Shown here one piece after another: positions 33,642-42,482 of a stretch of 64,000 bases of DNA (position 1 is its first letter; each line of letters starts with the position of its first letter). Under the pieces are notes generated by a model that was not told where the DNA came from, did not search any database, and saw nothing but the letters and a program-made list of their open reading frames with translations. The stretch is taken from contig NZ_JAWQJT010000002.1 of the NCBI RefSeq assembly GCF_033441515.1, positions 1,364,001 through 1,428,000 on the forward strand, read 5' to 3'. This DNA comes from Amycolatopsis solani (GTDB lineage: Bacteria; Actinomycetota; Actinomycetes; Mycobacteriales; Pseudonocardiaceae). The position numbers and the translations under genes are program-made.

Positions 33642-34250
33642 GTGAGCGTCGAACCCGTTCCGCTGCGGCACCTCGGTGTCGTCCACGACCGCGACGACGT
33701 CGATCTGCACGCGGCGGAGCGCGCGGTCGCCGACCTGCTGCGGGCGCTCGGCAAGGACCCGACGTCGGTGCACCTGGGCGACACGCCGCGCCGGGTCGCC
33801 CACGCCTACGCGGAAATGCTGCGGCCCCGCGACTTCCAGCTGACGACGTTCCCCAACGACGAGGGCTACGACGAGCTCGTGCTGGCCAAGAGCATCCCCG
33901 TGCAGTCGCTGTGCGAGCACCACATGCTGCCCTTCCGCGGCGTCGCGCACGTCGGCTACCTGCCCGGCGACCGGATCCTCGGCCTGTCGAAGCTCGCCCG
34001 CGTCGTCGAGCTGTTCGCGCGCGACCTGCAGGTGCAGGAGCGGCTGACCAAGCAGGTCGCCGACTGGCTGCAGGAGCACCTCGCGCCGAAGGGCGTCGGC
34101 GTGGTGATCGAGGCCGAGCACCTGTGCATGTCGCTGCGCGGGGTCCGGGCGACCGGCGCGCTGACCGTCACGTCGTCGCTGCACGGCCTCCTGCGCGAGG
34201 AACCCAAGACGCGCCAGGAGTTCTTCGCGCTGACCGGGGTGAGCGGCTGA
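33642..34250 (+). CDS. folE: GTP cyclohydrolase I
   Basis: Converts GTP to dihydroneopterin triphosphate, the entry to folate and other pterins. It is 202 aa, the usual length. The zinc and substrate motifs are visible: SLCEHHMLPFRGVAHVGY, LGLSKLARVVELFARDLQVQERLT and EAEHLCMSLRGV. GTG at 33642 follows AGGAGG. Placement beside a Cys-containing regulator rather than other folate genes suggests it may be a regulated second copy. Confidence 0.95.
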   Translation: MSVEPVPLRHLGVVHDRDDVDLHAAERAVADLLRALGKDPTSVHLGDTPRRVAHAYAEMLRPRDFQLTTFPNDEGYDELVLAKSIPVQSLCEHHMLPFRGVAHVGYLPGDRILGLSKLARVVELFARDLQVQERLTKQVADWLQEHLAPKGVGVVIEAEHLCMSLRGVRATGALTVTSSLHGLLREEPKTRQEFFALTGVSG

Positions 34251-34256
34251 CCCGGG

Positions 34257-34694
34257 CTAGTCCGCGCGCCGGTGCCTGCCGCCACGGGAGACACCGGCGA
34301 TCGTGCGCACCCGCCGGGCCAGGTCGCCGCGGCGGGCCTTGCGCGCGTACTCGAGCAGCGCCTCCACCTGCTCCTGCGGCAGCCACCCCTGGTCCGCGCC
34401 GGCCTCCAGGCGCAGGAGGTGGGTCACCAGCTCCCGCGAGTCCTCGTCGTTCTCGCCCGCCAGCTCCGCGAACCGGCAGGCGGCCTCAGCCTCGCCGTCG
34501 CACCAAGCCGTCATCGCCAGGAGCGTCGCCGTCGCCGTCATGATGTCGCCGCGGTGGACGCCACCCTCCGCCGCCAGGTGCTCGGCCAGCTGGAAGCTGC
34601 GCGTGCCGACGCCTCCCGCCCCTTCCCGGCGCACCGCTTGCGCGAGTGCCCGGATCTGCTGCGTTACGTAGTCCCCGCTCGACAACCCCGACAT
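34257..34694 (-). CDS. Hypothetical helical protein
   Basis: A 145-aa, mostly helical, acidic protein starting MSGLSSGDYVTQQIRAL. It has no signal peptide, membrane segment or recognisable motif; residues 40-110 look like helical-repeat sequence (ATLLAMTAWCDGEAEAACRFAELAG). GGAGGGG precedes the ATG at 34694. It is convergent with folE with six bases between stops. I do not recognise it. Confidence 0.7.
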   Translation of the reverse strand: MSGLSSGDYVTQQIRALAQAVRREGAGGVGTRSFQLAEHLAAEGGVHRGDIMTATATLLAMTAWCDGEAEAACRFAELAGENDEDSRELVTHLLRLEAGADQGWLPQEQVEALLEYARKARRGDLARRVRTIAGVSRGGRHRRAD

Positions 34695-34803
34695 GCCGTC
34701 CCCTCCACCGCGCACGCCGATCCGTGCGTCCCCCGACAGGTGTACCGCATCAGCCGCTGGATACGTCGAACGCCCCACCGGTTTCGTCCGATCGGTCCCG
34801 GAT

Positions 34804-35463
34804 TCAGCCCGGTCGTCCGGGATCGCCGCGGCGCTGGGACATGTACACCGCCGCCGACGTGCGCCGCTCGACGCCGAGTTTGTGCAGCACCGACGACACG
34901 TAGTTCTTCACCGTCTTCTCGGCCAGGAACAGCCGCTCGGCGATCTGGCGGTTGGTCAAGCCCTCCGCGACCAGGTCGAGCACCCGGCGCTCCTGCGGGC
35001 TCAGCTGCTCGTAGCGCGGGTCGGCGGTGGCGACGTTCTCCCCGCGCAGCTTGTTCATCACCGACGCGGTCAGCGTGGCGTCCAGCAGCGAGCCGCCGCC
35101 GGCGACCGTGCGGACGGCCTCGATCAGGGACCGGCCGGACACCTGCTTGAGCATGTAGCCCGCCGCGCCCGCCATGATCGCGCCGAAGAGCGCGTCGTCG
35201 TCCGAATAGGACGTCAGCATCAGGCACGCGGGCGGCGGCTCCACAGTGGACCGGATCTCGCGGCACACCTCGACGCCCTGCCCGTCCGGCAGCCGGACGT
35301 CGAGGATCGCCACGTCCGGGCGGGCCTGCGGGATCCGCACCAGCGCCTCGGCCGCGGTGGCCGCCTCGCCGACCACGTCGATGTCCGCTTCGGCCTCGAA
35401 GACGGTCTTCAGCCCGGTCCGGACCAGCTCGTGGTCGTCGAGCAGGAACACCGCGATCGTCAT
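34804..35463 (-). CDS. NarL/DevR-family response regulator
   Basis: A 219-aa two-component regulator. The receiver domain has acidic DD near residue 9, phospho-acceptor Asp in AILDVRLPDGQG and the switch Lys in GYMLKQVSG. The C-terminal LuxR-type HTH is LSPQERRVLDLVAEGLTNRQIAERLFLAEKTVKNYVSSVL, close to mycobacterial DevR/DosR as I recall it. ATG at 35463 overlaps the kinase stop (ATGA), so the kinase is its partner. Confidence 0.94.
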   Translation of the reverse strand: MTIAVFLLDDHELVRTGLKTVFEAEADIDVVGEAATAAEALVRIPQARPDVAILDVRLPDGQGVEVCREIRSTVEPPPACLMLTSYSDDDALFGAIMAGAAGYMLKQVSGRSLIEAVRTVAGGGSLLDATLTASVMNKLRGENVATADPRYEQLSPQERRVLDLVAEGLTNRQIAERLFLAEKTVKNYVSSVLHKLGVERRTSAAVYMSQRRGDPGRPG

Positions 35464-36986
35464 CGTCCACTCCCCTGCGCGCCGGCCCGTGCCGGCAGCT
35501 CGGCGGTCCATTCCAGCTGCGCGCCGCCGTCTCCGGCGGCCACCAGCACGCACGTGCCGCCCCACCGGGCCGCCCGCGCGGCCAGGTTGGCGAGCCCGCT
35601 GACCCGGTCGGACTCCGGCGGCGGGCCCGTGCCGTCGTCGCGCACGACCAGGCTCAGCCGCCGGCCCAGCCCGTCCACGGTGACGTCGACCGACGACGAC
35701 GTCGCCCCGGCGTGCCTCGCGACGTTCGTCAGCGCTTCGCGCAGCGACGCGATCAGGTCCGAGCGGACGGCGTCCGGCACCGCGGCGTCCAGCGGCCCGT
35801 CGAACCCGACGCGCGGCTCGAAACCCAGCGTGTCCCGGGCGTCCACGGCGACCCGCAGCAGCTCCGCGCGGAGGCTGCCGTGCGCCTGCGCGGGCGCCTG
35901 CAGCGAAAAGATGCTGTTGCGGATCTCGCGGATGGTGCCGTCGAGGTCCTGGGCGAACCCGGCGACGCGCGCCGCGACCGCGGGGTCGGCGATCAGCCTG
36001 CTCACGCCCTCCAGGCCCAGCCCGGTCGCGAACAGCCGCTGGATCACCAGGTCGTGCAGGTCCCTGGCGATCCGGTCGCGGTCCTCGAACACCGCCAGCT
36101 GCTGACGCGCTTCCTGCGCGCGGGAGAACTCGACGGCGAGCGCGGCGTGCCCGGCGAAGGTCTCGGCCAGCTGGACGTCGGATTCGGTGAACGGCGACTT
36201 GTCGCGGAACTTCGCGACCACCAGCACCCCGAGCGTGTCCTCGCCGACGAGCAGCGGCACCGAGATGGCCGAGTCGAGGTCCTTGATCATGGCCGGCATC
36301 GGCCCGGCGCGGTCGCGCTGCTGTTCCTGGACGCGCTCGCCGTAGTCGCGCACGACCACCGGGCGGCGGGTGGCGAACGCGACGCCGGTGGCGGTGCCTT
36401 CGGTGGGGACGGTCAGCCCGATCAGCCGGTCGGCGTCGTCCCCCGGCGGCTCGACGACGTCGAACACCAGCTGCCCCGGCCCGGCCGGCCGCGCGATCGC
36501 GCCCGCGGTCCCGCCCGCGACGATGCGGGCGCGTTCGGCGATCAGCCTGAGCGTGGCGTGCAGGTCCTGCGCCGCGAGCAGGGCACCGGTGACGTCGTAA
36601 GAGGCCTCTAGCCAGCGTTCGCGGCGGCGCATCTGGTCGACGAGCAGCGCTTTTTCGACGGCCATTCCGGTCGCCGCGGCGAGCGCGCCCAGCACTTCCC
36701 GTTCGCGCCGGGTGAAGCCGCCGCCGTCCCCGGGTTCGAGCACGAGGGTCCCGAACACCTGTGTCCCCGCGCGGATCGGCACTTCGACCGCGTTCGCGCC
36801 GGGCTCGCCGCCGTACCGGGCGACGGCGTTCTCCGGCAGCTGCGAGAGGTCGAGGCGGCCGCGCGGGGCGCCCACCAGCTCGCACGTCGTCGCGACCGCC
36901 CGTTTCAGCAGCGACGGCAGCTCGAGCTCGCCGGCGATGCCGCCGACCGCCGCGAGGATCGCCGGCATGCTGATGTCGTCTGTCAC
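35460..36986 (-). CDS. DevS-type sensor histidine kinase with two GAF domains
   Basis: A soluble kinase of about 508 aa: two GAF domains (about residues 20-165 and 185-325), HisKA_3 phosphotransfer helix with the His in RDRIARDLHDLVIQRLFATGLGLEG, then an ATPase domain with LREALTNVARHA and DDGTGPPP. The arrangement matches DevS/DosT-like redox or gas sensors, though I cannot confirm a haem ligand. GTG at 36986 is used; ATG at 36968 is an alternative. Confidence 0.92.
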   Translation of the reverse strand: MTDDISMPAILAAVGGIAGELELPSLLKRAVATTCELVGAPRGRLDLSQLPENAVARYGGEPGANAVEVPIRAGTQVFGTLVLEPGDGGGFTRREREVLGALAAATGMAVEKALLVDQMRRRERWLEASYDVTGALLAAQDLHATLRLIAERARIVAGGTAGAIARPAGPGQLVFDVVEPPGDDADRLIGLTVPTEGTATGVAFATRRPVVVRDYGERVQEQQRDRAGPMPAMIKDLDSAISVPLLVGEDTLGVLVVAKFRDKSPFTESDVQLAETFAGHAALAVEFSRAQEARQQLAVFEDRDRIARDLHDLVIQRLFATGLGLEGVSRLIADPAVAARVAGFAQDLDGTIREIRNSIFSLQAPAQAHGSLRAELLRVAVDARDTLGFEPRVGFDGPLDAAVPDAVRSDLIASLREALTNVARHAGATSSSVDVTVDGLGRRLSLVVRDDGTGPPPESDRVSGLANLAARAARWGGTCVLVAAGDGGAQLEWTAELPARAGAQGSGR

Positions 36987-37117
36987 TTCCCGTCGACCCC
37001 GCTGGCTCCGCCCGAATCCCCGGGCAACTCCCGGGCCGTCAAGGGTGCCACAAAGACTGCCCACGCCGGCCCAATCCGGTTCGTCCATCCGGTGGGTCGA
37101 TCGGCGGAGCGGGTTCG

Positions 37118-37516
37118 TTACTGGGCGTGGCAGGCGAGCCGGTGGCCGCTGATCGACTCCGCCGGGATGCGCAGGAACCGGTGGCCGGCCGGGACCGGGC
37201 AGAGGCACGCGCAGGCGATGTCGACCGCGCCGGACTCGCCGGCCCGCCCGAGCAGGCTGACGTACCAGCCGGCGCCGAGGTCGTCGGCGTATTCGTCGGC
37301 TTCGAACGCGACGACGGCGTCGCGCGCGCCCGCGTAGAGGGGGCTGTCGGCCGGGACGGCGAACACCACGGCGTCGTCGACGACCGCGAAGCGGACCGGG
37401 CGGACCGCCGGCATCGCCCGGTGGGTGAAGATCACCCGGCCCAGGCTCGCCGTCCGCAGCAGCGCGAGGCATTGCTGCCGATCGAGCAGCAGCCCGAAGC
37501 CAACGTCGTCCACCAT
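37118..37516 (-). CDS. Pyridoxamine 5'-phosphate oxidase-like flavin/F420-fold protein
   Basis: A 132-aa split-barrel protein. LRTASLGRVIFTHRAMPAVRPVRFAVVDDAVVF is the typical PNPOx-like opening. Proteins of this type are often found with DevR regulons in actinomycetes, and this one is just upstream of the DevS/DevR-like pair on the same strand. ATG at 37516 has AGGGA upstream. The cofactor (FMN, F420 or none) and substrate are unknown. Confidence 0.85.
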   Translation of the reverse strand: MVDDVGFGLLLDRQQCLALLRTASLGRVIFTHRAMPAVRPVRFAVVDDAVVFAVPADSPLYAGARDAVVAFEADEYADDLGAGWYVSLLGRAGESGAVDIACACLCPVPAGHRFLRIPAESISGHRLACHAQ

Positions 37517-37755
37517 CGCGTCCCTGTGTTCCCTGTGGAATATCCCGGCCACCAGCGTGATCTCCAGCCCCGGCGCCCCGATAGGGCCGTTCGGCCCGGG
37601 CGGGCACGCGGCGCTCCGGCGGCACACCGCGGCGGTGCGCACCAGGGCCGGAAGACCCGGGCCGCAGCGGCCGCCCGGCCGGTGCGGCGGCCACGCGCAG
37701 TGACTTAGCGTCGTGATCATCCGTGACAGCGAGTGTGGGGAAAAGGGTGAGGCCG

Positions 37756-38373
37756 ATGTCGCCGCAGTCGACCGAGGGCGCGTCCGCTCCTCCGGCGACG
37801 TTCACCCTCGACCCGGACCTCGTCCGGTCGGCGGTCCAGGGCAACCGCGCCGCGGTGGCCGGGCTGCTGCGCACCCTGCGGCCGCTGGTGTTCCGCTACT
37901 GCCTCGGCCGGCTCCGCACCTGGCAAGACGGTTCTTCCGACGCCGAGGACTGCGCGCAGGACGTGCTCCTCGCGATCGTCAACGCGCTGCCGGGCTACCG
38001 CTACGAGGCCGAGGGCTTCCTGGCGTTCGTCTTCGGCATCGCCTCGCACAAGGTGTCGGACTTCCACCGCCGCCGCGCGCGCGACCGCACGAGCCCGGTC
38101 GCCGAGCCGCCCGCCGAGCGCTGGACCGGCGGCGACCCGACGGGCGAAGAGGCCGAACGCTCGGCCGCGCTCGACTGGTCGACCGGCCTGCTCGACACGC
38201 TCCCGGCGCGCCAGCGCGAAATCCTGGTGCTGCGGATCATCCTCGGGCTGTCGGCGGAGGAAACGGCCGCCGCGGTCGGCCTCGCCAGCGCGGGCGCGGT
38301 CCGGGTGGCCCAGCACCGCGCCCTCACCACCTTGCGGCGCAACCTCCTCGGGCCGAAGCGCGCCGCCTCCTGA
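37756..38373 (+). CDS. SigD/ShbA-like ECF sigma factor
   Basis: A 205-aa sigma factor. Region 2 is DAEDCAQDVLLAIVNALPGYRYEAEGFLAFVFGIASHKVSDFHR, which resembles mycobacterial SigD and Streptomyces ShbA as I recall them; region 4 is LPARQREILVLRIILGLSAEETAAAVG. ATG at 37756 has AAAAGGGTGAGG upstream; two in-frame GTGs upstream are less well placed. Divergent from the PNPOx gene. Confidence 0.88.
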   Translation: MSPQSTEGASAPPATFTLDPDLVRSAVQGNRAAVAGLLRTLRPLVFRYCLGRLRTWQDGSSDAEDCAQDVLLAIVNALPGYRYEAEGFLAFVFGIASHKVSDFHRRRARDRTSPVAEPPAERWTGGDPTGEEAERSAALDWSTGLLDTLPARQREILVLRIILGLSAEETAAAVGLASAGAVRVAQHRALTTLRRNLLGPKRAAS

Positions 38374-38385
38374 CGCCGCTGTTCG

Positions 38386-39774
38386 TCATCGGCCCGGCTG
38401 CGCGGCGCCGCTGACGTTCTCCAGCCGGCGGCCGGTGGTGCGCGGGCCCAGGACGGCGATGTCCACCGCGACCACGACGAGCGCGCCGGCGACGATGAGG
38501 AAGAGCGTCGTCGGGCCCTGCGAGGTCAGCAGCGGGAGAAGCACGAACGGCATCGCGCCGCTGGCCAGCCGGGAGAGCGAATAGGTGCCGCTGGACGCCG
38601 TCGAGCGCAACGCCGTCGGGAAGATCTCGGCCTGGTAGATGTGGAAGGCGTTCGAGAAGAGGTTGCTGGTCGCGGTGTAGAGGAAGCCGAACACGAGGAT
38701 CAGCGCCATCGAGCCCGCGTAGCCGAACGCGATGCCGAACACCGCCATCGCCAGCACCGAACCGACGACGAGGTACTTGCGCTCGACGCGTTCCACGATC
38801 GGCAGCGACAGCGCGGAGCCGACCGGGTAGCCGAGGTAGGTCAGCGCGGCGAACAGCAGTGACTGCGAAACGGCGTACCCCTTGGCGGCGAGGACGAGCG
38901 GGACCAGCGTGCCGAAGCCGTAGTAGCCGAGGGTCTGCAGGATGTGGAAGACGACCATCATCCAGGTCCGCCGCCGCAGGGCGGGGGCGAAGAGCTCCCG
39001 CACCGGGGCGGCGGCCCGCTTGCGGGTGACGCCCCGCTTCGGCGCCGGCGTGCCGAGGGTGGTGCCACGGGCTTCGGCTTCCAGCCCGGCGACCAGGTGC
39101 TCGGCCTCTTCGGTGCGGCCGACGGAGTCCAGCCAGCGCGGCGATTCGGGCAATCCGCGGCGCAGCAGGAAGACGGCGCCCGCGCCGAGCGCGCCGATCA
39201 CGAACAGCCACCGCCAGCCGGCGACGCCGAAGACTTCGTGCTCGGTCAGGCCGCGGGCGAGGAAGCCGACGACCGGGAAGCCGCAGAAGGCGAGCGTGTA
39301 GGCCCAGGCGATGAAGCGGCCGCGCTTGCGGGCGGGCAGCAGGTCGGTGAGGTAGGTGTCGGCCAGCGGTGGCTCCGCGCCGAGGCCGATGCCCGCGAAG
39401 AACCGCGTCACCAGCAGCATCAGCGCACTGCCGCTGAACGCGCCGAGCAACGAGAAGAGCGAGTAGAGCCCGAGGTTCAGCAGGAACGCCCCGCGCCGCC
39501 CGAACCGGTCGGCGAGCCGGCCGAGGAGCAGGGCGCCGAAGAACATGCCGACGAAGGTCGAGGCGAGAAGCGGTGGCAGCGCGGCTTTGGTCAGCTCGAA
39601 CTCTTCGACGAGCACGGAGCTGAGCACGCCGGTGAGGAAGACCTCGTAGAAGTCGAAGAACAGCCCGAGCCCCACGGCGACGGTGGCCCGCCGATGGGTC
39701 CGGGTGATGGGCAGCCGGTCGAGCCGGCCCGCGATCGTGCCGGTGTCCGGCGCCGTGTCGGGGAGGTGGGCCAT
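38386..39774 (-). CDS. MFS transporter, metabolite:H+ symporter type
   Basis: A 462-aa transporter with about 12 helices. Family motifs are visible: LGLFFDFYEVFLTGVL in helix 1, GRLADRFGRRGAF in loop 2-3 and RFFAGIGLGAEPPLADTYLTDLLPARKRGRFIAW in the sugar/aromatic-acid branch style. AAAGGAG precedes the ATG. It is upstream of an IclR regulator and a CoA-transferase/HMG-CoA lyase pair, so a carboxylic acid is a sensible substrate. CCACTATGTGG (39796-39806) in its promoter region is a possible operator. Confidence 0.9.
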   Translation of the reverse strand: MAHLPDTAPDTGTIAGRLDRLPITRTHRRATVAVGLGLFFDFYEVFLTGVLSSVLVEEFELTKAALPPLLASTFVGMFFGALLLGRLADRFGRRGAFLLNLGLYSLFSLLGAFSGSALMLLVTRFFAGIGLGAEPPLADTYLTDLLPARKRGRFIAWAYTLAFCGFPVVGFLARGLTEHEVFGVAGWRWLFVIGALGAGAVFLLRRGLPESPRWLDSVGRTEEAEHLVAGLEAEARGTTLGTPAPKRGVTRKRAAAPVRELFAPALRRRTWMMVVFHILQTLGYYGFGTLVPLVLAAKGYAVSQSLLFAALTYLGYPVGSALSLPIVERVERKYLVVGSVLAMAVFGIAFGYAGSMALILVFGFLYTATSNLFSNAFHIYQAEIFPTALRSTASSGTYSLSRLASGAMPFVLLPLLTSQGPTTLFLIVAGALVVVAVDIAVLGPRTTGRRLENVSGAAQPGR

Positions 39775-39839
39775 CCGTCGTCTCCTTTGACTTCGCCACT
39801 ATGTGGTTGGCTGACTCATAATGTGACGGGTGGTGGGGC

Positions 39840-40346
39840 GGAGTCAAGGACTGACGGGATGGGGACAGGATGTGTCAGCGCGCGTCGGATCGCAGGTCGG
39901 AGCGCGGATCCGGACATGGGGGACGGCGAGGAGTTATCGGCGGCGCGGCCGGCCCGAGGCAGGGCGGGCCCGGCGGCGCGACTGGCCGAGGCGGGGAGGG
40001 CCGGGCGGCGCGGCGGGCCGGGTGGCAGGCGCCGGACGGTGCGACCAGCCCGAGGCGGGGGCGGGTTCCGGGGCCGGGCGGGGCGGGGCGGCCAGCCCGA
40101 GGCGGGGCGGGCCGACGCGACGAGGCGGGGCCGAACGGCAGAGGCAGGCAGCCGGGCGGGTTGCGGGGCCAGGCGGCGCAGCCAGAGCGGAGGCACCTGC
40201 GCGCCGGACGGCGGCGGGGCGGGGGCGGGGGCGGGGGCGGCGAGCCAACCAGCCGCAGTGGCGGGCAGGCGGGCAGCCGGTCAGCTCAGCTGGGCCACGC
40301 GCCAAGGCCGGGCAGCTCGGTCCGGCAAGGCACCCAGCCACCCCGG
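39840..40346. other. Intergenic G-rich low-complexity region
   Basis: About 500 bases between the MFS promoter and the IclR stop codon. It consists of degenerate GGCGGGCCGGGCGGCGCGG-like runs with strong purine bias on the plus strand. The open frames across it on both strands encode only Arg/Gly/Ala/Pro and look like composition artefacts. I see no gene, RNA or operator in it. Confidence 0.65.
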
Positions 40347-41147
40347 TCAGAGGGCGGCGACCTGCTCCACGCCCGGCCGGTACCCCAGCCGCTCCGAAGC
40401 CTTGCGGGCCGCCGCCGCCACCAGCGGGGCCAGCGTCGGCACGTCGGCCGCCGTCATGCGCTGGGTTGGGGCGCCGATGCCGATGGCCGCGGTGAGCTCT
40501 CCGTTCAAGCCGAACACCGGGGCGCTCAACGAGGCCGCGCCCAGGTCCCGCTCCTCGAAGCTCACCGCGTACCCCGCCGAACGGATCTGGTCGAGCTGCT
40601 CCGTCAACAGGTCGATGTCCACCACCGTGCGCGGGGTGAAGCGCGCCAGGCCGTGGCCGATCGCGTCCTTGATCGCGAGTTTGTCCCAGGCCAGGAAGAC
40701 CTTGCCCGCCGAACCCGCGTGCAGGGGCATCACCATGCCGACCACGAACAGCCGGACCACCGGATGGCGGGACTCCGCCAGGGAAATCACCGTGCGGTAC
40801 GCGCCGTCCCGGACGTACAGGCACGCCGTTTCGCCCGTTTCGTCGCGTAGTTGCTGCAGCACCGGGCGGGTCAGGCGGACCAGGTCGAGGCCGAACGTGC
40901 CCGGGGCCGCCCAGCGGACCAGGCCGAGCCCCACCCGGTACGTGTCGTCGTAGCGGTCCAGGAAACCCTCGCGCACCAGGTTGTGCACCAGCCGCTGGCA
41001 CGTGCTCGCCGGCAGCCCGGTGGACCGGGTGATCTGCTGCAGCGTGAGCTCCGGGTCGTCGATCGTGAACGACTCGAGGATCTGCTTGAACTTCCGCAGC
41101 ACCAGCACCGGCGTCGTCCCGCCGCCGCCGCGTTCTTCCTCTGCCAT
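40347..41147 (-). CDS. IclR-family transcriptional regulator
   Basis: A 266-aa regulator. The N-terminal winged helix is LTLQQITRSTGLPASTCQRLVHNLVREGFL, and the C-terminal effector domain has PLHAGSAGKVFLAW and the PVFGLNGELTAAIGIGAP end block. It is divergent from the CoA-transferase gene; TGAGTTTACAACTCA at 41228-41242 in the gap is a good operator candidate. IclR proteins often control aromatic or organic acid catabolism in response to the substrate. Confidence 0.92.
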   Translation of the reverse strand: MAEEERGGGGTTPVLVLRKFKQILESFTIDDPELTLQQITRSTGLPASTCQRLVHNLVREGFLDRYDDTYRVGLGLVRWAAPGTFGLDLVRLTRPVLQQLRDETGETACLYVRDGAYRTVISLAESRHPVVRLFVVGMVMPLHAGSAGKVFLAWDKLAIKDAIGHGLARFTPRTVVDIDLLTEQLDQIRSAGYAVSFEERDLGAASLSAPVFGLNGELTAAIGIGAPTQRMTAADVPTLAPLVAAAARKASERLGYRPGVEQVAAL

Positions 41148-41227
41148 CGCCCCGCCCCGTGCCCGTGGTGTGCCGCACAGTCTAGCGACGCTCGGCCCCG
41201 TTGACTCCGCGACACACGCCCGTATTC

Positions 41228-41242
41228 TGAGTTTACAACTCA
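41228..41242. promoter_or_regulatory. Candidate IclR operator
   Basis: TGAGTTTACAACTCA: two perfect six-base arms (TGAGTT/AACTCA) with a three-base spacer, in the divergent iclR/CoA-transferase region, 22 bases before the CoA-transferase start. Its AT content stands out locally. Confidence 0.6.
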
Positions 41243-41263
41243 CGAAGTGGTTTGGAGTCGGGC

Positions 41264-42481
41264 ATGAGTGAACAATCCGGGCCCCTCGCGGGCCTCCGGG
41301 TGGTCGAACTGGGCAACTTCATCGCCGCGCCCACCGCCGGGCGGCTGCTGGCCGACTTCGGGGCCGACGTCGTCAAGGTCGAGCGCCCCGGCACCGGCGA
41401 CGAGCTCCGGCGCTGGCGGCTGCACGGCGGCGACACCTCCCTGCTCTTCCGCACCCTCGGCCGCAACAAGCGGTCGGTGACCGTGGACCTGCGCCGCCCC
41501 GAGGGCCAGGACATCGTCCGCGCACTCGCCGCCCGCGGTGACGTCCTGCTCGAGAACTTCCGGCCCGGCACCCTCGAACGCTGGGGGCTCGGGCCCGGCG
41601 AGCTCCGCGCGCTCAACCCCCGCCTGGTCGTCGTCCGCGTCTCCGGCTACGGCCAGACCGGCCCGTACCGCGACCGGCCCGGCTTCGGCGGCGTCGCCGA
41701 GGCGATCGGCGGCCTGCGCGCGCTCACCGGCTACCCCGGTCAGGCCCCCACGCGCGTCGGCGTCAGCCTCGCCGACTCCGTCGCGGGCCTCTACGCGGTG
41801 ATCGGCGCGCTCATGGGCCTGCTCCGCCGTGAACGCGAGCCGGGCGCCCGCCCCGGCGAGGTCGTGGACGTCGCGCTCTACGAAGCCGTCTACTCCCTGA
41901 TGGAGTCGCTGCTCCCCGACTTCGACGCGCACGGCGTCGAGCGCGGCCCGGCGGGCTCCGCGCTGCCCGGCGTGGCGCCGTCCAACACCTACCGCTGCGC
42001 CGACGGCAAGTACATCGTGATCAGCGGCAACGGCGACGCGATCTTCCGCCGGCTCATGCACGCGATCGGCCGCGCGGACCTCGCCGCCGACCCGCGGCTG
42101 GCCGACAACGCCGGGCGCGTCCGCCACACCGGGCTGCTCGACGACGCGATCGGCGCGTGGGCGGCCACGCTCACCCAGGAAGCCGCCGAAGCCGCGCTGC
42201 TGGCCGCGGCCGTGCCGGGCGGCCCGATCCTCACCGCCGCCGACATCGCGAAGGACCCGCACTTCGAAGCCCGCGGCATGCACGAGCGGCACCGCGTGCC
42301 GGTCGGCGAAGGCCGCGAAGCCGAGGTCACCTTCCCCGGCATCGTGCCCGCCCTGACCGAACGGCCGGGGCGCACCCGCGCGCTCGGCCCGGATCTCGGC
42401 GCGCACACCGAAGCCGTGCTCGCCGAGCTCGGCATCACCGGCGACGCCGTCGCCGATCTTCGCGAAAAGGGCGTGATCTGA
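41264..42481 (+). CDS. Class III CoA-transferase (CaiB/BaiF family)
   Basis: A 405-aa enzyme moving CoA between carboxylic acids. It has the family opening LAGLRVVELGNFIAAPTAGRLLADFGADVVKVERPGTGD and the likely catalytic Asp in VGVSLADSVAGLYAVIGAL. Immediately followed by an HMG-CoA lyase gene, it could activate 3-hydroxy-3-methylglutarate from succinyl-CoA, as the mammalian SUGCT does with glutarate and HMG. That substrate is inferred from context only. ATG at 41264 with GGAG upstream. Confidence 0.92.
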   Translation: MSEQSGPLAGLRVVELGNFIAAPTAGRLLADFGADVVKVERPGTGDELRRWRLHGGDTSLLFRTLGRNKRSVTVDLRRPEGQDIVRALAARGDVLLENFRPGTLERWGLGPGELRALNPRLVVVRVSGYGQTGPYRDRPGFGGVAEAIGGLRALTGYPGQAPTRVGVSLADSVAGLYAVIGALMGLLRREREPGARPGEVVDVALYEAVYSLMESLLPDFDAHGVERGPAGSALPGVAPSNTYRCADGKYIVISGNGDAIFRRLMHAIGRADLAADPRLADNAGRVRHTGLLDDAIGAWAATLTQEAAEAALLAAAVPGGPILTAADIAKDPHFEARGMHERHRVPVGEGREAEVTFPGIVPALTERPGRTRALGPDLGAHTEAVLAELGITGDAVADLREKGVI

Positions 42482-42482
42482 C

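Noticed and set aside
39844..40953. Long plus-strand open frame between the MFS gene and the IclR gene
   Set aside because: It is Gly/Arg/Ala low-complexity and then runs antisense through the IclR gene.
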